Positions 8,993 through 18,197 are shown, numbered from the stretch's first letter. The stretch is 64,000 bases of DNA from Rhizobium rosettiformans (GCF_016806065.1 NZ_CP032405.1:3686001-3750000); one strand, 5' to 3'. Notes: generated by a model not told the origin, from the sequence alone. A program made the numbers and translations.

Positions 8993-9460
8993 ATGACGGA
9001 TTTGACTGCCGGGGACATGGCCCCCGATTTCTCCCTGCCCCGCAATGGCGGCGGCACCGTTTCGCTTTCAGATTTCGCCGGAAAGCCGGTGATACTCTAT
9101 TTCTATCCCAAGGACGACACGAGCGGTTGCACGACGGAGGCCGTCGACTTCTCGGGCCTGACGGAGGAATTCGCAAAGCTCGGCGCAACCGTCATCGGTG
9201 TCTCCCCTGATTCGGTGAAGAGCCACGACAAGTTTGCCGCCAAGCATAACCTCTCGGTGGTGCTGGCATCTGACGAGGAGCACAAGGCACTGGAAGCCTA
9301 TGCCGTCTGGAAAGAGAAGAGCATGTACGGCAAAACCTATATGGGTGTCGAACGCTCCACCTTCCTGATCGACAAATCCGGCAAGGTTGCCGAGGTCTGG
9401 CGCAAGGTGAAGGTTCCCGGCCATGCCGAGGCCGTGCTGAAGGCGACACAGGCCCTCTGA
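8993..9460 (+). CDS. bcp: Peroxiredoxin Bcp/PrxQ family, apparently 1-Cys
   Basis: 155 residues; ATG at 8993 preceded by AAAGAAAGG. Thioredoxin-fold thiol peroxidase that reduces hydrogen peroxide and organic hydroperoxides. The motif YPKDDTSGCTTEAVDF places the peroxidatic cysteine at residue 46. The resolving cysteine that many PrxQ proteins have five residues later is a valine (51), and no other cysteine is present, so it should work as a 1-Cys enzyme needing an external thiol. Next gene starts one base after its stop. Confidence 0.92.
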   Translation: MTDLTAGDMAPDFSLPRNGGGTVSLSDFAGKPVILYFYPKDDTSGCTTEAVDFSGLTEEFAKLGATVIGVSPDSVKSHDKFAAKHNLSVVLASDEEHKALEAYAVWKEKSMYGKTYMGVERSTFLIDKSGKVAEVWRKVKVPGHAEAVLKATQAL

Positions 9461-9461
9461 C

Positions 9462-10307
9462 ATGCTGGAGACAACGCAGCCCGAGACGGCTTTTCACTCC
9501 CTTCGCGGCGCTGCCACCCTCGCAATCCTGAGCGCCGACCTCGACGAGAAGACGGCGCTCGCCCAGACTGCTGCGATCCGCTGGCACGAGCGCCGCCTGT
9601 CGCTGCGCTCGCCGCTCGATCCGCCGCTTCCCGATCGTCCGGGCCGCCCGGCAAAACCGGAGCTCGTGCCGCCCAAAGCCGTTGGAAAGCGCTCGCTGCA
9701 CACCCTGCCCGGCCGCATCGCCCTGCTGCATGCCCTCGCCCATATCGAGCTCAATGCGGTCGATCTCGCCCTCGACATCGTCGCCCGCTTCGCCACCGAA
9801 CCGGTGCCACATTCCTTCTTCGACGGGTGGATGAAGGTCGCCTACGAGGAGGCCAAGCATTTCCGGCTGGTGCGTGATCGCCTGCGGGAACTGGGCGCCG
9901 ATTATGGCGACATGCCCGCCCATGACGGGCTTTGGCAGGCGGCTCACTCGACGAAGAACGACCTCACCGCCCGCCTCGCCGTCGTGCCGCTCATCCTCGA
10001 AGCCCGCGGGCTCGACGTGACCCCGTCGCTGCAGGACAAGATGCGCGAAACGGGCGACATCGAAAGCGCCGATGTCCTGAAGGTCATCTACGACGACGAA
10101 AAAGGCCATGTCGCTGTCGGTGCGAAATGGTTCCGCTTCCTCTGCGCCCGCGAGAAACGCGATCCGGCGAAAGCCTTCCAGGATCTGGTTCGGGCCAATT
10201 TTCGCGGTCAGCTCAAGGCCCCTTTCAACGACGTCGCCCGCGCCGAAGCAGGGTTGACGCCGTCCTTCTACCGATCCTTGTCCTCGAAGAACAACTCGTC
10301 GGTTTGA
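9462..10307 (+). CDS. DUF455 ferritin-like protein
   Basis: 281 residues. The helical core carries a diiron-type ligand pattern: HALAHIELNAVDLALD near residue 90, YEEAKHFRLV near 127, EARGLDVTP near 180 and YDDEKGHVAVG near 205. These match the DUF455 family, distantly related to ferritin-like oxygenases. No substrate is established. It sits one base downstream of bcp, so a shared role in peroxide or iron handling is plausible but only inferred. Confidence 0.85.
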   Translation: MLETTQPETAFHSLRGAATLAILSADLDEKTALAQTAAIRWHERRLSLRSPLDPPLPDRPGRPAKPELVPPKAVGKRSLHTLPGRIALLHALAHIELNAVDLALDIVARFATEPVPHSFFDGWMKVAYEEAKHFRLVRDRLRELGADYGDMPAHDGLWQAAHSTKNDLTARLAVVPLILEARGLDVTPSLQDKMRETGDIESADVLKVIYDDEKGHVAVGAKWFRFLCAREKRDPAKAFQDLVRANFRGQLKAPFNDVARAEAGLTPSFYRSLSSKNNSSV

Positions 10308-10427
10308 CAGGCAATTCCAAGCGCCTAACGCTTCATTAACCCTAATTATGCGTAATTGCTAACGGCGGATCGGACAGGCGACTCGCCGCATCGGGCAATC
10401 GCGTGACGGCGGCCTGCCCGGCATGAA

Positions 10428-11750
10428 ATGGGGGTCAGCGTGACGACGGGTTCGAACAACCAGGTCTTCGGAAAGCGCCGGGAACAGCACATCATCATTC
10501 TGGCGAGCGGCGATCGCATCCGCCACATGACGATCCGTCCGTGGATGGTGGCGCTTACCGTTTGTTTTCTCGGCACCATGGCGATCGGTTATCTCGGCGC
10601 CACGACCTACCTCGTCCTGCGCGACAACCTGATTGGCGCCACCATGGCGCGCCAGGCGCGCATGCAGCATGAATATGAAGACCGAATCGCAGCGCTCCGC
10701 GCCCAGGTGGACCGCGTCACCTCGCGCCAATTACTCGACCAGCAGGTGGTCGAGGAAAAGGTCGAGAAACTCCTCGAACAGCAGATGGCGCTGACCTCGC
10801 GTCACGGTCGGATCGACGCGCTTCTGCAGACGGACAGTGCGCCGGACGCTCTCCCCACTGATGGCCCCATGCCGGCCGAAAAGCCTTTGGTCGAGGGCAA
10901 GGACCGAGCTTCCCTCTCGACGGGAACACAAGCCTTTGCCGCCCTGCTCGGTGAAACAGCAGCGCCGTCGAAATCGGAAGTCCCGCAACGTCGCGCGCTC
11001 GCGCTTGGTTACGTACCCATGACCGGTGAAAATGTCGCAGACCGCGCCGACCGCCTCTTTTCGCACATGACGCTGTCGCTGAAGGAGATCGAGGCCGAGC
11101 AGCTTCAACGAATCGACGAACTGGCGAACGGCGCCTCGCAGACCGCCGACGAGATTGCCGCGATCCTCAGGCGTCAGGGCGTGCCGATCGACGAACAGGC
11201 TGCACTGCCGGCAACCGACGCCGTCGGTGGTCCTTATCTGGCGCCGCAGTCAGACCGGGATTTCAACGCTTCTCTGAATGCGCTGGATGTGGCACTAACG
11301 CGTCTGGAGACGGTTCGCGAAACGGCCAAGCGTCTGCCCTTTGCCAACCCGGCCCCTGGCCGAGAAATCACCAGCCGATTCGGTAATCGCCCGGATCCAT
11401 TCTTCGGCGGACTTGCCATGCATGCCGGCATCGATTTCCGTGCACCGACGGGCACGGAAATCCGCTCCACCGGGGCCGGCAAGGTCGTCACGGCAACCTT
11501 TTCCGGCGGCTATGGGAACATGGTCGAAATCGATCACGGACTCGGCCTTTCCACCCGCTATGGTCACATGTCCCGCATTCTGGTGAGCGAGGGCGACACG
11601 GTCGAAACCGGGCAAATTCTCGGCCTGGCAGGCTCGACGGGACGGTCGACCGGGCCGCATCTGCATTACGAGGTCCGGCGCAACGGCGCCCCTGTCGATC
11701 CCATGCGTTTTCTCAATGCCGGAATGAAGCTGACGCCGCTTATCAATTGA
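10428..11750 (+). CDS. Membrane-anchored M23 (LytM-type) metallopeptidase
   Basis: 440 residues. One transmembrane helix at about 38-62 is followed by a coiled-coil segment (about 72-125), a low-complexity linker and a C-terminal LytM domain. Zinc ligands are complete: His332 and Asp336 (HAGID) and His413 (HLHYE), with His380 and His411 in the catalytic positions, so it should be an active peptidoglycan endopeptidase rather than an EnvC/NlpD-type activator. The start is uncertain: ATG at 10428, or GTG four codons later at 10440, which has a GGGGG just upstream. Confidence 0.88.
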   Translation: MGVSVTTGSNNQVFGKRREQHIIILASGDRIRHMTIRPWMVALTVCFLGTMAIGYLGATTYLVLRDNLIGATMARQARMQHEYEDRIAALRAQVDRVTSRQLLDQQVVEEKVEKLLEQQMALTSRHGRIDALLQTDSAPDALPTDGPMPAEKPLVEGKDRASLSTGTQAFAALLGETAAPSKSEVPQRRALALGYVPMTGENVADRADRLFSHMTLSLKEIEAEQLQRIDELANGASQTADEIAAILRRQGVPIDEQAALPATDAVGGPYLAPQSDRDFNASLNALDVALTRLETVRETAKRLPFANPAPGREITSRFGNRPDPFFGGLAMHAGIDFRAPTGTEIRSTGAGKVVTATFSGGYGNMVEIDHGLGLSTRYGHMSRILVSEGDTVETGQILGLAGSTGRSTGPHLHYEVRRNGAPVDPMRFLNAGMKLTPLIN

Positions 11751-11874
11751 CGGCGAGGCGACGATACGCAGCAGGTTTTCCGTCAGCAGGGCTCCGGTTT
11801 GCGGATCACCATGACGTTGCAAGCCAATTAATCGTGATCATTAAGCCTTTGTAGGGGTAAATCCGCCCGTTTCC

Positions 11875-11903
11875 TTGACTTTCCGGCAGTTTCCTTCTAT
11901 TCG
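11875..11903 (+). promoter_or_regulatory. Candidate sigma-70 promoter of the DEAD-box helicase gene
   Basis: TTGACT at 11875-11880, a 17-base spacer and TATTCG at 11898-11903, about 33 bases before the helicase start. The -35 matches 5 of 6 consensus positions and the -10 only 3 of 6. It lies in a 185-bp gap after the M23 gene, which fits an independent transcript. Confidence 0.4.
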
Positions 11904-11935
11904 CCGCAACCATTGTCGCCCGATCTTCCGGGCTA

Positions 11936-13495
11936 TTGAGCGATGTTCGCGAGAACAGGAACGGAAACTACTTCCCTTTGACCACTTTTGCTGACCTTGG
12001 CCTGAGCCAAAAAGTCCTTTCTGCCGTCACCGATGCCGGCTACACCATTCCGACCCCGATCCAGGCAGGCGCAATTCCGCCGGCCCTGCAGCGGCGGGAT
12101 ATTCTCGGCATCGCGCAGACAGGCACCGGCAAGACCGCATCTTTCGTTCTTCCGATGTTGACGCTCTTAGAAAAGGGCCGCGCAAGGGCTCGCATGCCGC
12201 GCACGCTCATTCTGGAGCCGACGCGCGAATTGGCAGCCCAGGTCGCCGAGAACTTCGAGAAGTACGGACGGAATCACAAGTTGAACGTGGCGCTGCTGAT
12301 TGGTGGCGTTTCGTTCGATGAGCAGGATCGCAAACTGGAACGTGGTGCCGACGTCCTGATCTGCACGCCAGGCCGCCTGCTCGACCATTGTGAGCGCGGC
12401 AAGCTTCTGATGACTGGCGTCGAGATCCTCGTCATCGACGAAGCCGACCGCATGCTCGACATGGGCTTCATCCCCGATATCGAGCGCATCGCCAAGATGA
12501 TCCCGTTCACGCGTCAGACGCTGTTCTTCTCAGCCACCATGCCGCCGGAAATCCAGAAACTGGCGGACCGCTTTCTGCAGAACCCGGAACGCATCGAGGT
12601 TGCCAAGCCCTCCTCGACCGCACTCACGGTCACGCAGCGTCTCGTTGCCTGCCACAACAAGGACTACGAGAAGCGTGCCAAGCTGCGCGAACTGATCGGC
12701 ACCCAGAGCGAATTGAAGAACGGCATCATCTTCTGCAACCGCAAGAAGGACGTCGCCGACCTGTACCGTTCGCTGGAGCGTCATGGCTTCTCCGTCGGCG
12801 CCCTGCATGGCGACATGGACCAGCGCTCGCGCACCAACATGCTGGCCGGCTTCAAGGACAACCAGATCACGCTTCTGGTCGCCTCGGACGTTGCCGCCCG
12901 CGGCCTCGACATCCCGGATGTCAGCCACGTCTTCAATTTCGACGTACCTATCCATGCGGAAGATTATGTCCACCGCATCGGACGCACCGGTCGTGCCGGC
13001 CGCTCGGGCGCAGCCTTCACCCTGGTGACGCGCAGCGACACGAAATTCCTCGACGCCATCGAAAAGCTGATCGGTCAGACGATCGAATGGCATGACGGGG
13101 ACATATCGGCACTTCCGGCGCCGGCTGAGAGCCACGACGAAAGCCGTGGAAAACGCGGTCGCGACAAGGGTCGCGAGAGGCGCGGCGGTCATAAATCCGA
13201 TACGCGCAGCGAGTATGTGAAGCCCGTCGAGGCAAGCGTCGAACCAGTCAAAGCGGCAGAGGAAGTTCAGGTGATGGAAGCGATCAAGGTGGAGCCGGTG
13301 GCGACAGAACGCAAAACGGACAAGCGCCGCGATCAGAACCCGCGCAACAACCGCAACAATCCTTATCCGGCAAACGACGACAATCGTGATCGCCGCCGCA
13401 ACCGTCATCACGACCATGACGACGGTCCGACGCCGGTTGGCTTCGGCGATGACATCCCGGCCTTCATGCTGATCGTCGCTGCCGCCAAGGCTTGA
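11936..13495 (+). CDS. DEAD-box ATP-dependent RNA helicase (RhlE-like)
   Basis: 519 residues from a TTG codon at 11936; the nearby ATG at 11943 is out of frame. All helicase motifs are present: Q motif PTPIQ, motif I AQTGTGKT, Ia PTRELAAQ, II DEAD, III SAT, and VI HRIGRTGRAG. The last 140 or so residues form a charged, disordered Arg/Asp/Asn-rich tail typical of RhlE/CsdA-like proteins and likely to bind RNA. Probable roles are ribosome assembly and RNA turnover in the cold. The stop overlaps the next start as TTGA. Confidence 0.93.
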   Translation: MSDVRENRNGNYFPLTTFADLGLSQKVLSAVTDAGYTIPTPIQAGAIPPALQRRDILGIAQTGTGKTASFVLPMLTLLEKGRARARMPRTLILEPTRELAAQVAENFEKYGRNHKLNVALLIGGVSFDEQDRKLERGADVLICTPGRLLDHCERGKLLMTGVEILVIDEADRMLDMGFIPDIERIAKMIPFTRQTLFFSATMPPEIQKLADRFLQNPERIEVAKPSSTALTVTQRLVACHNKDYEKRAKLRELIGTQSELKNGIIFCNRKKDVADLYRSLERHGFSVGALHGDMDQRSRTNMLAGFKDNQITLLVASDVAARGLDIPDVSHVFNFDVPIHAEDYVHRIGRTGRAGRSGAAFTLVTRSDTKFLDAIEKLIGQTIEWHDGDISALPAPAESHDESRGKRGRDKGRERRGGHKSDTRSEYVKPVEASVEPVKAAEEVQVMEAIKVEPVATERKTDKRRDQNPRNNRNNPYPANDDNRDRRRNRHHDHDDGPTPVGFGDDIPAFMLIVAAAKA

Positions 13496-13908
13496 TCCCA
13501 GTGGGGCAGCCCGGTATTGATTTCCCCGGTCTCGGGGTTGGTCTTGCCATCCTTCGGGATGGCAAACTGCTTTTGTGCAAGCGCATGAAGGCACCGGAGG
13601 CCGGCCACTGGAACATCGTCGGTGGCAAGGTCGACCACATGGAGCGGGCAGAGATCGCCGCGCGCCGTGAGGCCGAGGAAGAGACGGGGCTATCGATCGG
13701 TCCGATCCGCTATCTCGGCATGACCGAACAATTGATCGAGGCGGACCGCCAGCACTGGATTTCGCTTCTCTACGTCACCGACGACACGACCGGCGATCCG
13801 CAACTGACCGAACCGGACAAGCTTTCGGAAATCGGCTGGTTTGATCTGGATGACCTGCCGCAGCCGCTTTCGGTTTTCACCCAGACGGTTCTGACCTATC
13901 TGCGCTGA
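13492..13908 (+). CDS. NUDIX hydrolase
   Basis: 138 residues if the TTG at 13492, overlapping the helicase stop, is used; a GTG at 13501 gives 135. A complete Nudix box is present (GKVDHME, seven residues, then REAEEETGL, roughly residues 45-66), with the metal-binding glutamates intact. The family removes nucleoside-diphosphate-linked groups; length and an N-terminal VGLAILRDGKLLLCKR strand resemble ADP-ribose/CTP-type or MutT-like sanitising enzymes, but the substrate cannot be read. The 3' end overlaps the convergent TfoX-like gene by 13 bases. Confidence 0.87.
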   Translation: MIPVGQPGIDFPGLGVGLAILRDGKLLLCKRMKAPEAGHWNIVGGKVDHMERAEIAARREAEEETGLSIGPIRYLGMTEQLIEADRQHWISLLYVTDDTTGDPQLTEPDKLSEIGWFDLDDLPQPLSVFTQTVLTYLR

Positions 13909-14237
13909 GCGGCCTCACGCTCGGTGACCCGCATCGCGGCATCGAGCGCGATCCGCACCCATTTTGCCATGATATCCGGGTCGTCGAGCGCTTCATCGGG
14001 GATCGTCCAATAGGGCATGGCGACAGGCTTGCCGCTACGGCCCTCATAGCACCAGCGCTTGGCGCCGGCTTCTTCCAGGAGAGGCGCACTCTCCTCATCG
14101 CCCTTCAGCATTAGGTCGCCGCGCAATTCGAGCGCAAAAATGATGCCGCGCGCATAGATGCCCTTGCCACCGAACATCCGGCGGATGGTCACCGGTCCGA
14201 CCGCTTCGAACATTTCCTCGATCGCCGCATTGTCCAT
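13896..14237 (-). CDS. TfoX N-terminal domain protein
   Basis: 113 residues, matching the stand-alone TfoX N-terminal domain (RRMFGGKGIYARGIIFALELRG is the conserved core, residues about 19-40). In gamma-proteobacteria full-length TfoX/Sxy governs competence; short alphaproteobacterial versions have no established function. It begins two bases after the stop of the molybdopterin-binding/nucleotidyltransferase gene, so it probably belongs to the same long minus-strand operon. Confidence 0.85.
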   Translation of the reverse strand: MDNAAIEEMFEAVGPVTIRRMFGGKGIYARGIIFALELRGDLMLKGDEESAPLLEEAGAKRWCYEGRSGKPVAMPYWTIPDEALDDPDIMAKWVRIALDAAMRVTEREAAQRR

Positions 14238-14239
14238 GG

Positions 14240-15883
14240 TCAGTCCTTCAAGATCCCACCGGCCGCCACAATAGCCTCCGGCGTATCCACATCAAGACGG
14301 GCAGCCGCGCCGATTTCGACATCGATGACGGCAAGGCCCGCGCTTTCGATCACCGGGCGGGCTCCGATATCACCTTCCAGTGCCTTCAAGGCCTCGAAGG
14401 TCGCTGCGGGCAAAATGACGGGATTGCCGCGCTGGCCATCGGACACGGCGCGCACGATCGCCTTGCCACCGGACTTTACATAGGCACGGGCGAGTGCTGC
14501 GATATCACCACTGGAGACATCAGGCATGTCGGCAAGCAGCACCATTATGCCAGGCAGCCCCTTCGCCTCGACGGCTGCAAGGCCAGCCTTCAGCGAGCTC
14601 GCCATGCCGGAGGCAAACTCTGTGTTCTCGGTAACGTCCGCGGCAAGGGCCGATAGCGCAGCAGTTACTTCGTCGCTCCGGTGCCCGGTGATGACGGTAA
14701 CCGGACCCACGCCAGCCTCGATCGCCTGACGTACCGAACGTCTCACCAATGGTTCGCCCTCGAACTCGGCAAGCAGCTTGTGGCGACCACCCTCGCCCAT
14801 CCGGCTTGCCCGACCGGCGGCGAGCACGACGAGGCCAAGGGCCGCCGGATCGACATCCTTCGTGGCGCTTAGACGCGGCAGCGGACGGCTCGGGATCTCC
14901 ATCAGCAGACCACCGACTCCCCAGCCGGCCATTTCGACACGATTGGGTGGATGACCGGCGAGAATGCCGTTCAGGACCCAGTCGAATCCGTTTTCCTTCG
15001 GCGAGCGGGCGCATCCCGGCGCGCCGATGACGGGGACATCGCCTACATGACCGAGAACCAGCAGATTGCCGGGATCAACGGGCAGGCCGACCTGATCGAC
15101 CACGCCGCCGGCAAGCCGGATGGCCAAGGGTATGACATCATCGGCATCGGCCACGGCCGAGGCACCGAAGACGATGATGAGCGGCGGACCGTCTTCGGCG
15201 CCAGCTCTGTCATAAAGCGAGGCGCGGATGGCGTCCGCCACGGCGTCAGCCCGATGCGGGACCCGGTGTTCGGATGCAAGTCGGCTCGCCGAGGGCGCAA
15301 GCCGGGCTTCGAGCACGCGGGTCGTCTTGTCCATGACGGACGGCTTCAGGGACGGCAGTTGGGTGGCGACGAGATGCACCCGGTGCCTGCGATAGAGCGC
15401 GACCTCGAAGGCGATACCCTCCTGCAGGATGGCAGCAGCCTCCATAACACGCGCACCCGCCACGGCCAGCGGAATGATCTTGACGGTCGCGACGAGATCG
15501 CCGGCCCGCACGTCCCGCCGATCGGCGAGACAGGCAAGCGTGATCGCGGGATCGACGGCGTTGAAGCGGTCGACCAAGGTCTTGTTCGCACGAAAGAGAC
15601 CATTCGCCGAAGCGTAGAAATTCACACGCCCGGTCGATGCCGGACTGCGGGTGAGCCCGCGAAGATCAATCACGGCGCTCAACCGATCGGCCGCTTCATC
15701 TTCCATCAGGTCACCGGGTTCCAGCCGGCAGACAATGATGGTGTTTACCTCCTCTGCCTGCAAGCGTGCGAGATCGTCTGCCTGGAGACGGTGTCCCTTG
15801 GACAGCTTGCCGGAAGCCAAAGGCTGGGAATGCGCAAGGATCGCACCACCAGCTTCAGGTGTCGGGATTGGCCCGAACTTCAC
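14240..15883 (-). CDS. Molybdopterin-binding/molybdenum cofactor nucleotidyltransferase fusion
   Basis: 547 residues, two parts. Residues 1 to about 335 resemble the MoeA/MogA-type molybdopterin-binding fold (LIIVFGASAVADADDVIP and VIGAPGCARSPKENGFDW are visible). Residues from about 350 form a MobA/MocA-type nucleotidyltransferase (VVLAAGRASRMGEGGRHK near its start; LADMPDVSSGDI for the metal-binding aspartate). The fusion probably makes or loads the cytidine (MCD) form of the cofactor used by xanthine/CO-dehydrogenase-type enzymes. It overlaps the XdhC C-terminal gene by 4 bases. Confidence 0.87.
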   Translation of the reverse strand: MKFGPIPTPEAGGAILAHSQPLASGKLSKGHRLQADDLARLQAEEVNTIIVCRLEPGDLMEDEAADRLSAVIDLRGLTRSPASTGRVNFYASANGLFRANKTLVDRFNAVDPAITLACLADRRDVRAGDLVATVKIIPLAVAGARVMEAAAILQEGIAFEVALYRRHRVHLVATQLPSLKPSVMDKTTRVLEARLAPSASRLASEHRVPHRADAVADAIRASLYDRAGAEDGPPLIIVFGASAVADADDVIPLAIRLAGGVVDQVGLPVDPGNLLVLGHVGDVPVIGAPGCARSPKENGFDWVLNGILAGHPPNRVEMAGWGVGGLLMEIPSRPLPRLSATKDVDPAALGLVVLAAGRASRMGEGGRHKLLAEFEGEPLVRRSVRQAIEAGVGPVTVITGHRSDEVTAALSALAADVTENTEFASGMASSLKAGLAAVEAKGLPGIMVLLADMPDVSSGDIAALARAYVKSGGKAIVRAVSDGQRGNPVILPAATFEALKALEGDIGARPVIESAGLAVIDVEIGAAARLDVDTPEAIVAAGGILKD

Positions 15884-16596
15884 GATGTGGCCTCTCGGGC
15901 GCCGGGAAGAGCCCCAACACTGCGCCGGCGCAGCGACTGGATGATATCGGCAAGAATCGCGACCGCGATTTCAGCCGGCGTAGCTGCACCGATATCGAGG
16001 CCGATCGGGGCATGAATGCGCAAGATGCTCTCTGCGTCGATACCGGCGGCGGTCAGCCGCTCGATCCGCTTCGCATGCGTCTTGCGCGAGCCGAGCGCGC
16101 CGACATAGAAGCAGCCGGCATGGAGAGCCGCGATCAGGCCAGGATCATCGATCTTCGGATCATGGGTCACGGCAACCATGGCCGAGTAGCGGTCGAGCGG
16201 CATCGCAGCGAAGACCTCGTCCGGCCAGTCAGCCCGTAGATCGATGCCGGCGAAGCGCTCGGGCGTTGCAAAGGCCGTGCGCGGGTCGATGATGGTCACC
16301 GCGAAGCCGGATAGGGCTGCCATGGGCGCCAGTGCCTGGCTGATATGCACGGCACCGACGACCAAGATCCGGGGCGGTGGCAAATGGACGTTGAGAAACA
16401 GGCTCTTGCCCTCGATATCAACGATGCCCGATTTGCCCGAGAGAAGACGCGCCCGGATCTCCTGCCCCAGCGCATCGGTAGCAATCTGATCCTCAGTGAA
16501 CAGTTGCGAGACGCCCGTGTCCAGGTCACTCACCAGCACGGCGCCGAGACGGTCACGTTTCGCGGCGTTCAGAGCCGCAAGCGTCGAAATCTCCAT
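15880..16596 (-). CDS. XdhC/CoxF C-terminal (Rossmann) protein
   Basis: 238 residues. The Rossmann domain begins with RILVVGAVHISQALAPMA around residue 75 and continues through VTIIDPRTAFATPERF and YVGALGSRKTHAKR, the hallmark of the XdhC C-terminal domain, which binds and sulfurates the molybdenum cofactor for insertion into molybdenum hydroxylases. The CxxGG-containing N-terminal XdhC domain is missing from this protein and encoded by the preceding gene. ATG overlaps the previous stop by one base (TGATG). Confidence 0.88.
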   Translation of the reverse strand: MEISTLAALNAAKRDRLGAVLVSDLDTGVSQLFTEDQIATDALGQEIRARLLSGKSGIVDIEGKSLFLNVHLPPPRILVVGAVHISQALAPMAALSGFAVTIIDPRTAFATPERFAGIDLRADWPDEVFAAMPLDRYSAMVAVTHDPKIDDPGLIAALHAGCFYVGALGSRKTHAKRIERLTAAGIDAESILRIHAPIGLDIGAATPAEIAVAILADIIQSLRRRSVGALPGAREATS

Positions 16597-16925
16597 CAGC
16601 CGAGCCTCTCGACCTGCACGCGGATGCGGCCGCCGCAGGAGAGGCCAACCCGCCAGGCGGTTTCGTCGGCCACGCCGAATTCGAGCATCTTCGGCATGCC
16701 CCTCTCGATCACGTCGAGCGCCTCGGAGATGACGGCCCCTTCGACGCAGCCACCGGAGACCGAGCCTTCGAAATTGCCCTCGCCGTCGATGACAAGATGG
16801 CTGCCGACCGGGCGCGGCGCCGAGCCCCAGGTCTCGATTACGGTCGCGATCGCGACGGATCGTCCCTCGGCGAACCAGCTTTCGGCAATCTCAAGCGGAT
16901 CGCGCAGAACGGCGTCGGTGGTCAT
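16596..16925 (-). CDS. XdhC/CoxI N-terminal domain protein
   Basis: 109 residues beginning at the ATG at 16925, which overlaps the CoxE stop (ATGA). It consists only of the XdhC N-terminal domain: VAIATVIETWGSAPRPVG, then GSVSGGCVEGAVI, then GLSCGGRIRVQVE. In single-chain XdhC this domain precedes the Rossmann part, so here the two are separate adjacent proteins and probably form a complex. A longer frame to 17318 lies inside the CoxE gene and is not used. Confidence 0.87.
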   Translation of the reverse strand: MTTDAVLRDPLEIAESWFAEGRSVAIATVIETWGSAPRPVGSHLVIDGEGNFEGSVSGGCVEGAVISEALDVIERGMPKMLEFGVADETAWRVGLSCGGRIRVQVERLG

Positions 16926-18196
16926 GGCAGGCTCCTGTCTGAAGCGAGGTAACGCTTGGGGTCGCAATTCCGATCCGGCGCACCGGATAAAGATTGCACG
17001 AGATCCGACAGCGCTTCCAGAGTATGGACTGACCGCAACTCGTCGACATGCGGCAGCATGGCCCGCACGCCTCGCGCGCGCGCTTCGAAACCGGCAAAGC
17101 GCAGCAGTGGATTGAGCCAGACGAGGCGTCGGCACGAGCGATGCAGCCGGTCGGTCTCGCGGGCAAGCATATCGACCTCGTCCCGCTCCAGCCCGTCGGT
17201 GATCAGGAGCACGACGGCACCCTGCCCCAGCACGCGCCGTCCCCAATGGCGGTTGAAGAGCTTCAGCGTCTCGCCGATCCGCGTACCGCCCGACCAGTCG
17301 GCAACGGCGTCCGTGCATTGCGCGATCGCCTCGTCCGGATCTCGATGGCGGAGTTGCCTCGTCACATTAGTGAGCCGCGTTCCGAAAAGGAAGGTATGCA
17401 CCCGGCGGCGACGTTCGGTCAGCACATGCAGGAAATGCAGGAAGATGCGGGTATACTGGCTCATCGAACCGGAAATGTCGGCAAGGATGACGAGCGGCGG
17501 CGGTTGTTGCCGACGCTCCCGGAACTTCGGCAGCATCAGATCGCCACCGGTTCGCAGCGACTGACGCATGCTGGCGCGCGGATCGATGAGGCGCCCGCGC
17601 GGAGAGAGCCGGTAGCGGCGCGTTTGAACGAGATCAAGCGGCATAGCCAAACGCTCGATCGCGCGCCGCGCTTCCTTCAACTCGCTGGCTGTCATTTGCC
17701 CGAAATCAAGCCGGCGAAACACCTCCTGGCCTGAGACCGTGAGCCGGGCATCGACCTCGACATCCGGCTCTTCGCGTGGCTTCGGCTCGCGGTTCCGATC
17801 CGCAAACAGCGCGTCACTCACACGCGCACCGCCGGCCTTCGGCTTCTGTCGCTCACCGATGGCCGCCACCGGCGACATCAAGGCGATCATCTTGCCGACG
17901 AGATCGCGCGAGCGCCAGAAGACCGAAAAGGCCTCATCGAAAACGGGCTGATCCTCGTGCCGCTTGACGAAGATCGCCGAAAGCGCAGCATGGAACTCGA
18001 TGCGCGAACCGATACCGATCGCGTCGACCGCCTCGATGGCATCGATGACGGCACCGGGGCCAGGCTTCAGGCCAGCCTTTCGCAGGACACGCGCGAAATG
18101 CACGATATTGTCGGCTAGCTGCCCGTCACCCTTGACCGGCGGCGGCACCACGATGCCGTCGCGTCCACTGGCGGGATGCGGCCCGAAGCTTTCCAT
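16922..18196 (-). CDS. VWA-domain protein of the CoxE family
   Basis: 424 residues. The C-terminal von Willebrand A domain has an intact MIDAS start DISGS at 240-244 and downstream GGTRIGETL and ITDGLERDE, so a bound metal is expected. In carboxydotrophs CoxE partners with the MoxR-like ATPase CoxD to assemble the copper-molybdenum centre of CO dehydrogenase. Here it directly follows the MoxR gene (one base apart) and overlaps the XdhC N-terminal gene, so a molybdenum-hydroxylase maturation job is likely; CO oxidation itself is not shown. Confidence 0.88.
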   Translation of the reverse strand: MESFGPHPASGRDGIVVPPPVKGDGQLADNIVHFARVLRKAGLKPGPGAVIDAIEAVDAIGIGSRIEFHAALSAIFVKRHEDQPVFDEAFSVFWRSRDLVGKMIALMSPVAAIGERQKPKAGGARVSDALFADRNREPKPREEPDVEVDARLTVSGQEVFRRLDFGQMTASELKEARRAIERLAMPLDLVQTRRYRLSPRGRLIDPRASMRQSLRTGGDLMLPKFRERRQQPPPLVILADISGSMSQYTRIFLHFLHVLTERRRRVHTFLFGTRLTNVTRQLRHRDPDEAIAQCTDAVADWSGGTRIGETLKLFNRHWGRRVLGQGAVVLLITDGLERDEVDMLARETDRLHRSCRRLVWLNPLLRFAGFEARARGVRAMLPHVDELRSVHTLEALSDLVQSLSGAPDRNCDPKRYLASDRSLP

Positions 18197-18197
18197 C

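Noticed and set aside
8871..9188. N-terminal extension of the AsmA-like protein
   Set aside because: It would overlap the bcp gene on the other strand and lacks the expected N-terminal membrane anchor context.
10304..10332. TTGACA at the DUF455 stop as a promoter for the M23 gene
   Set aside because: The -35 is perfect but no acceptable -10 lies at 16-18 bases.
12530..13594. 354-residue minus-strand open frame
   Set aside because: Antisense shadow of the DEAD-box helicase; composition typical of high-G+C noncoding frames.
14951..16015. 354-residue plus-strand open frame
   Set aside because: It lies antisense to the molybdopterin-binding fusion and XdhC genes; low-complexity composition and no domain.
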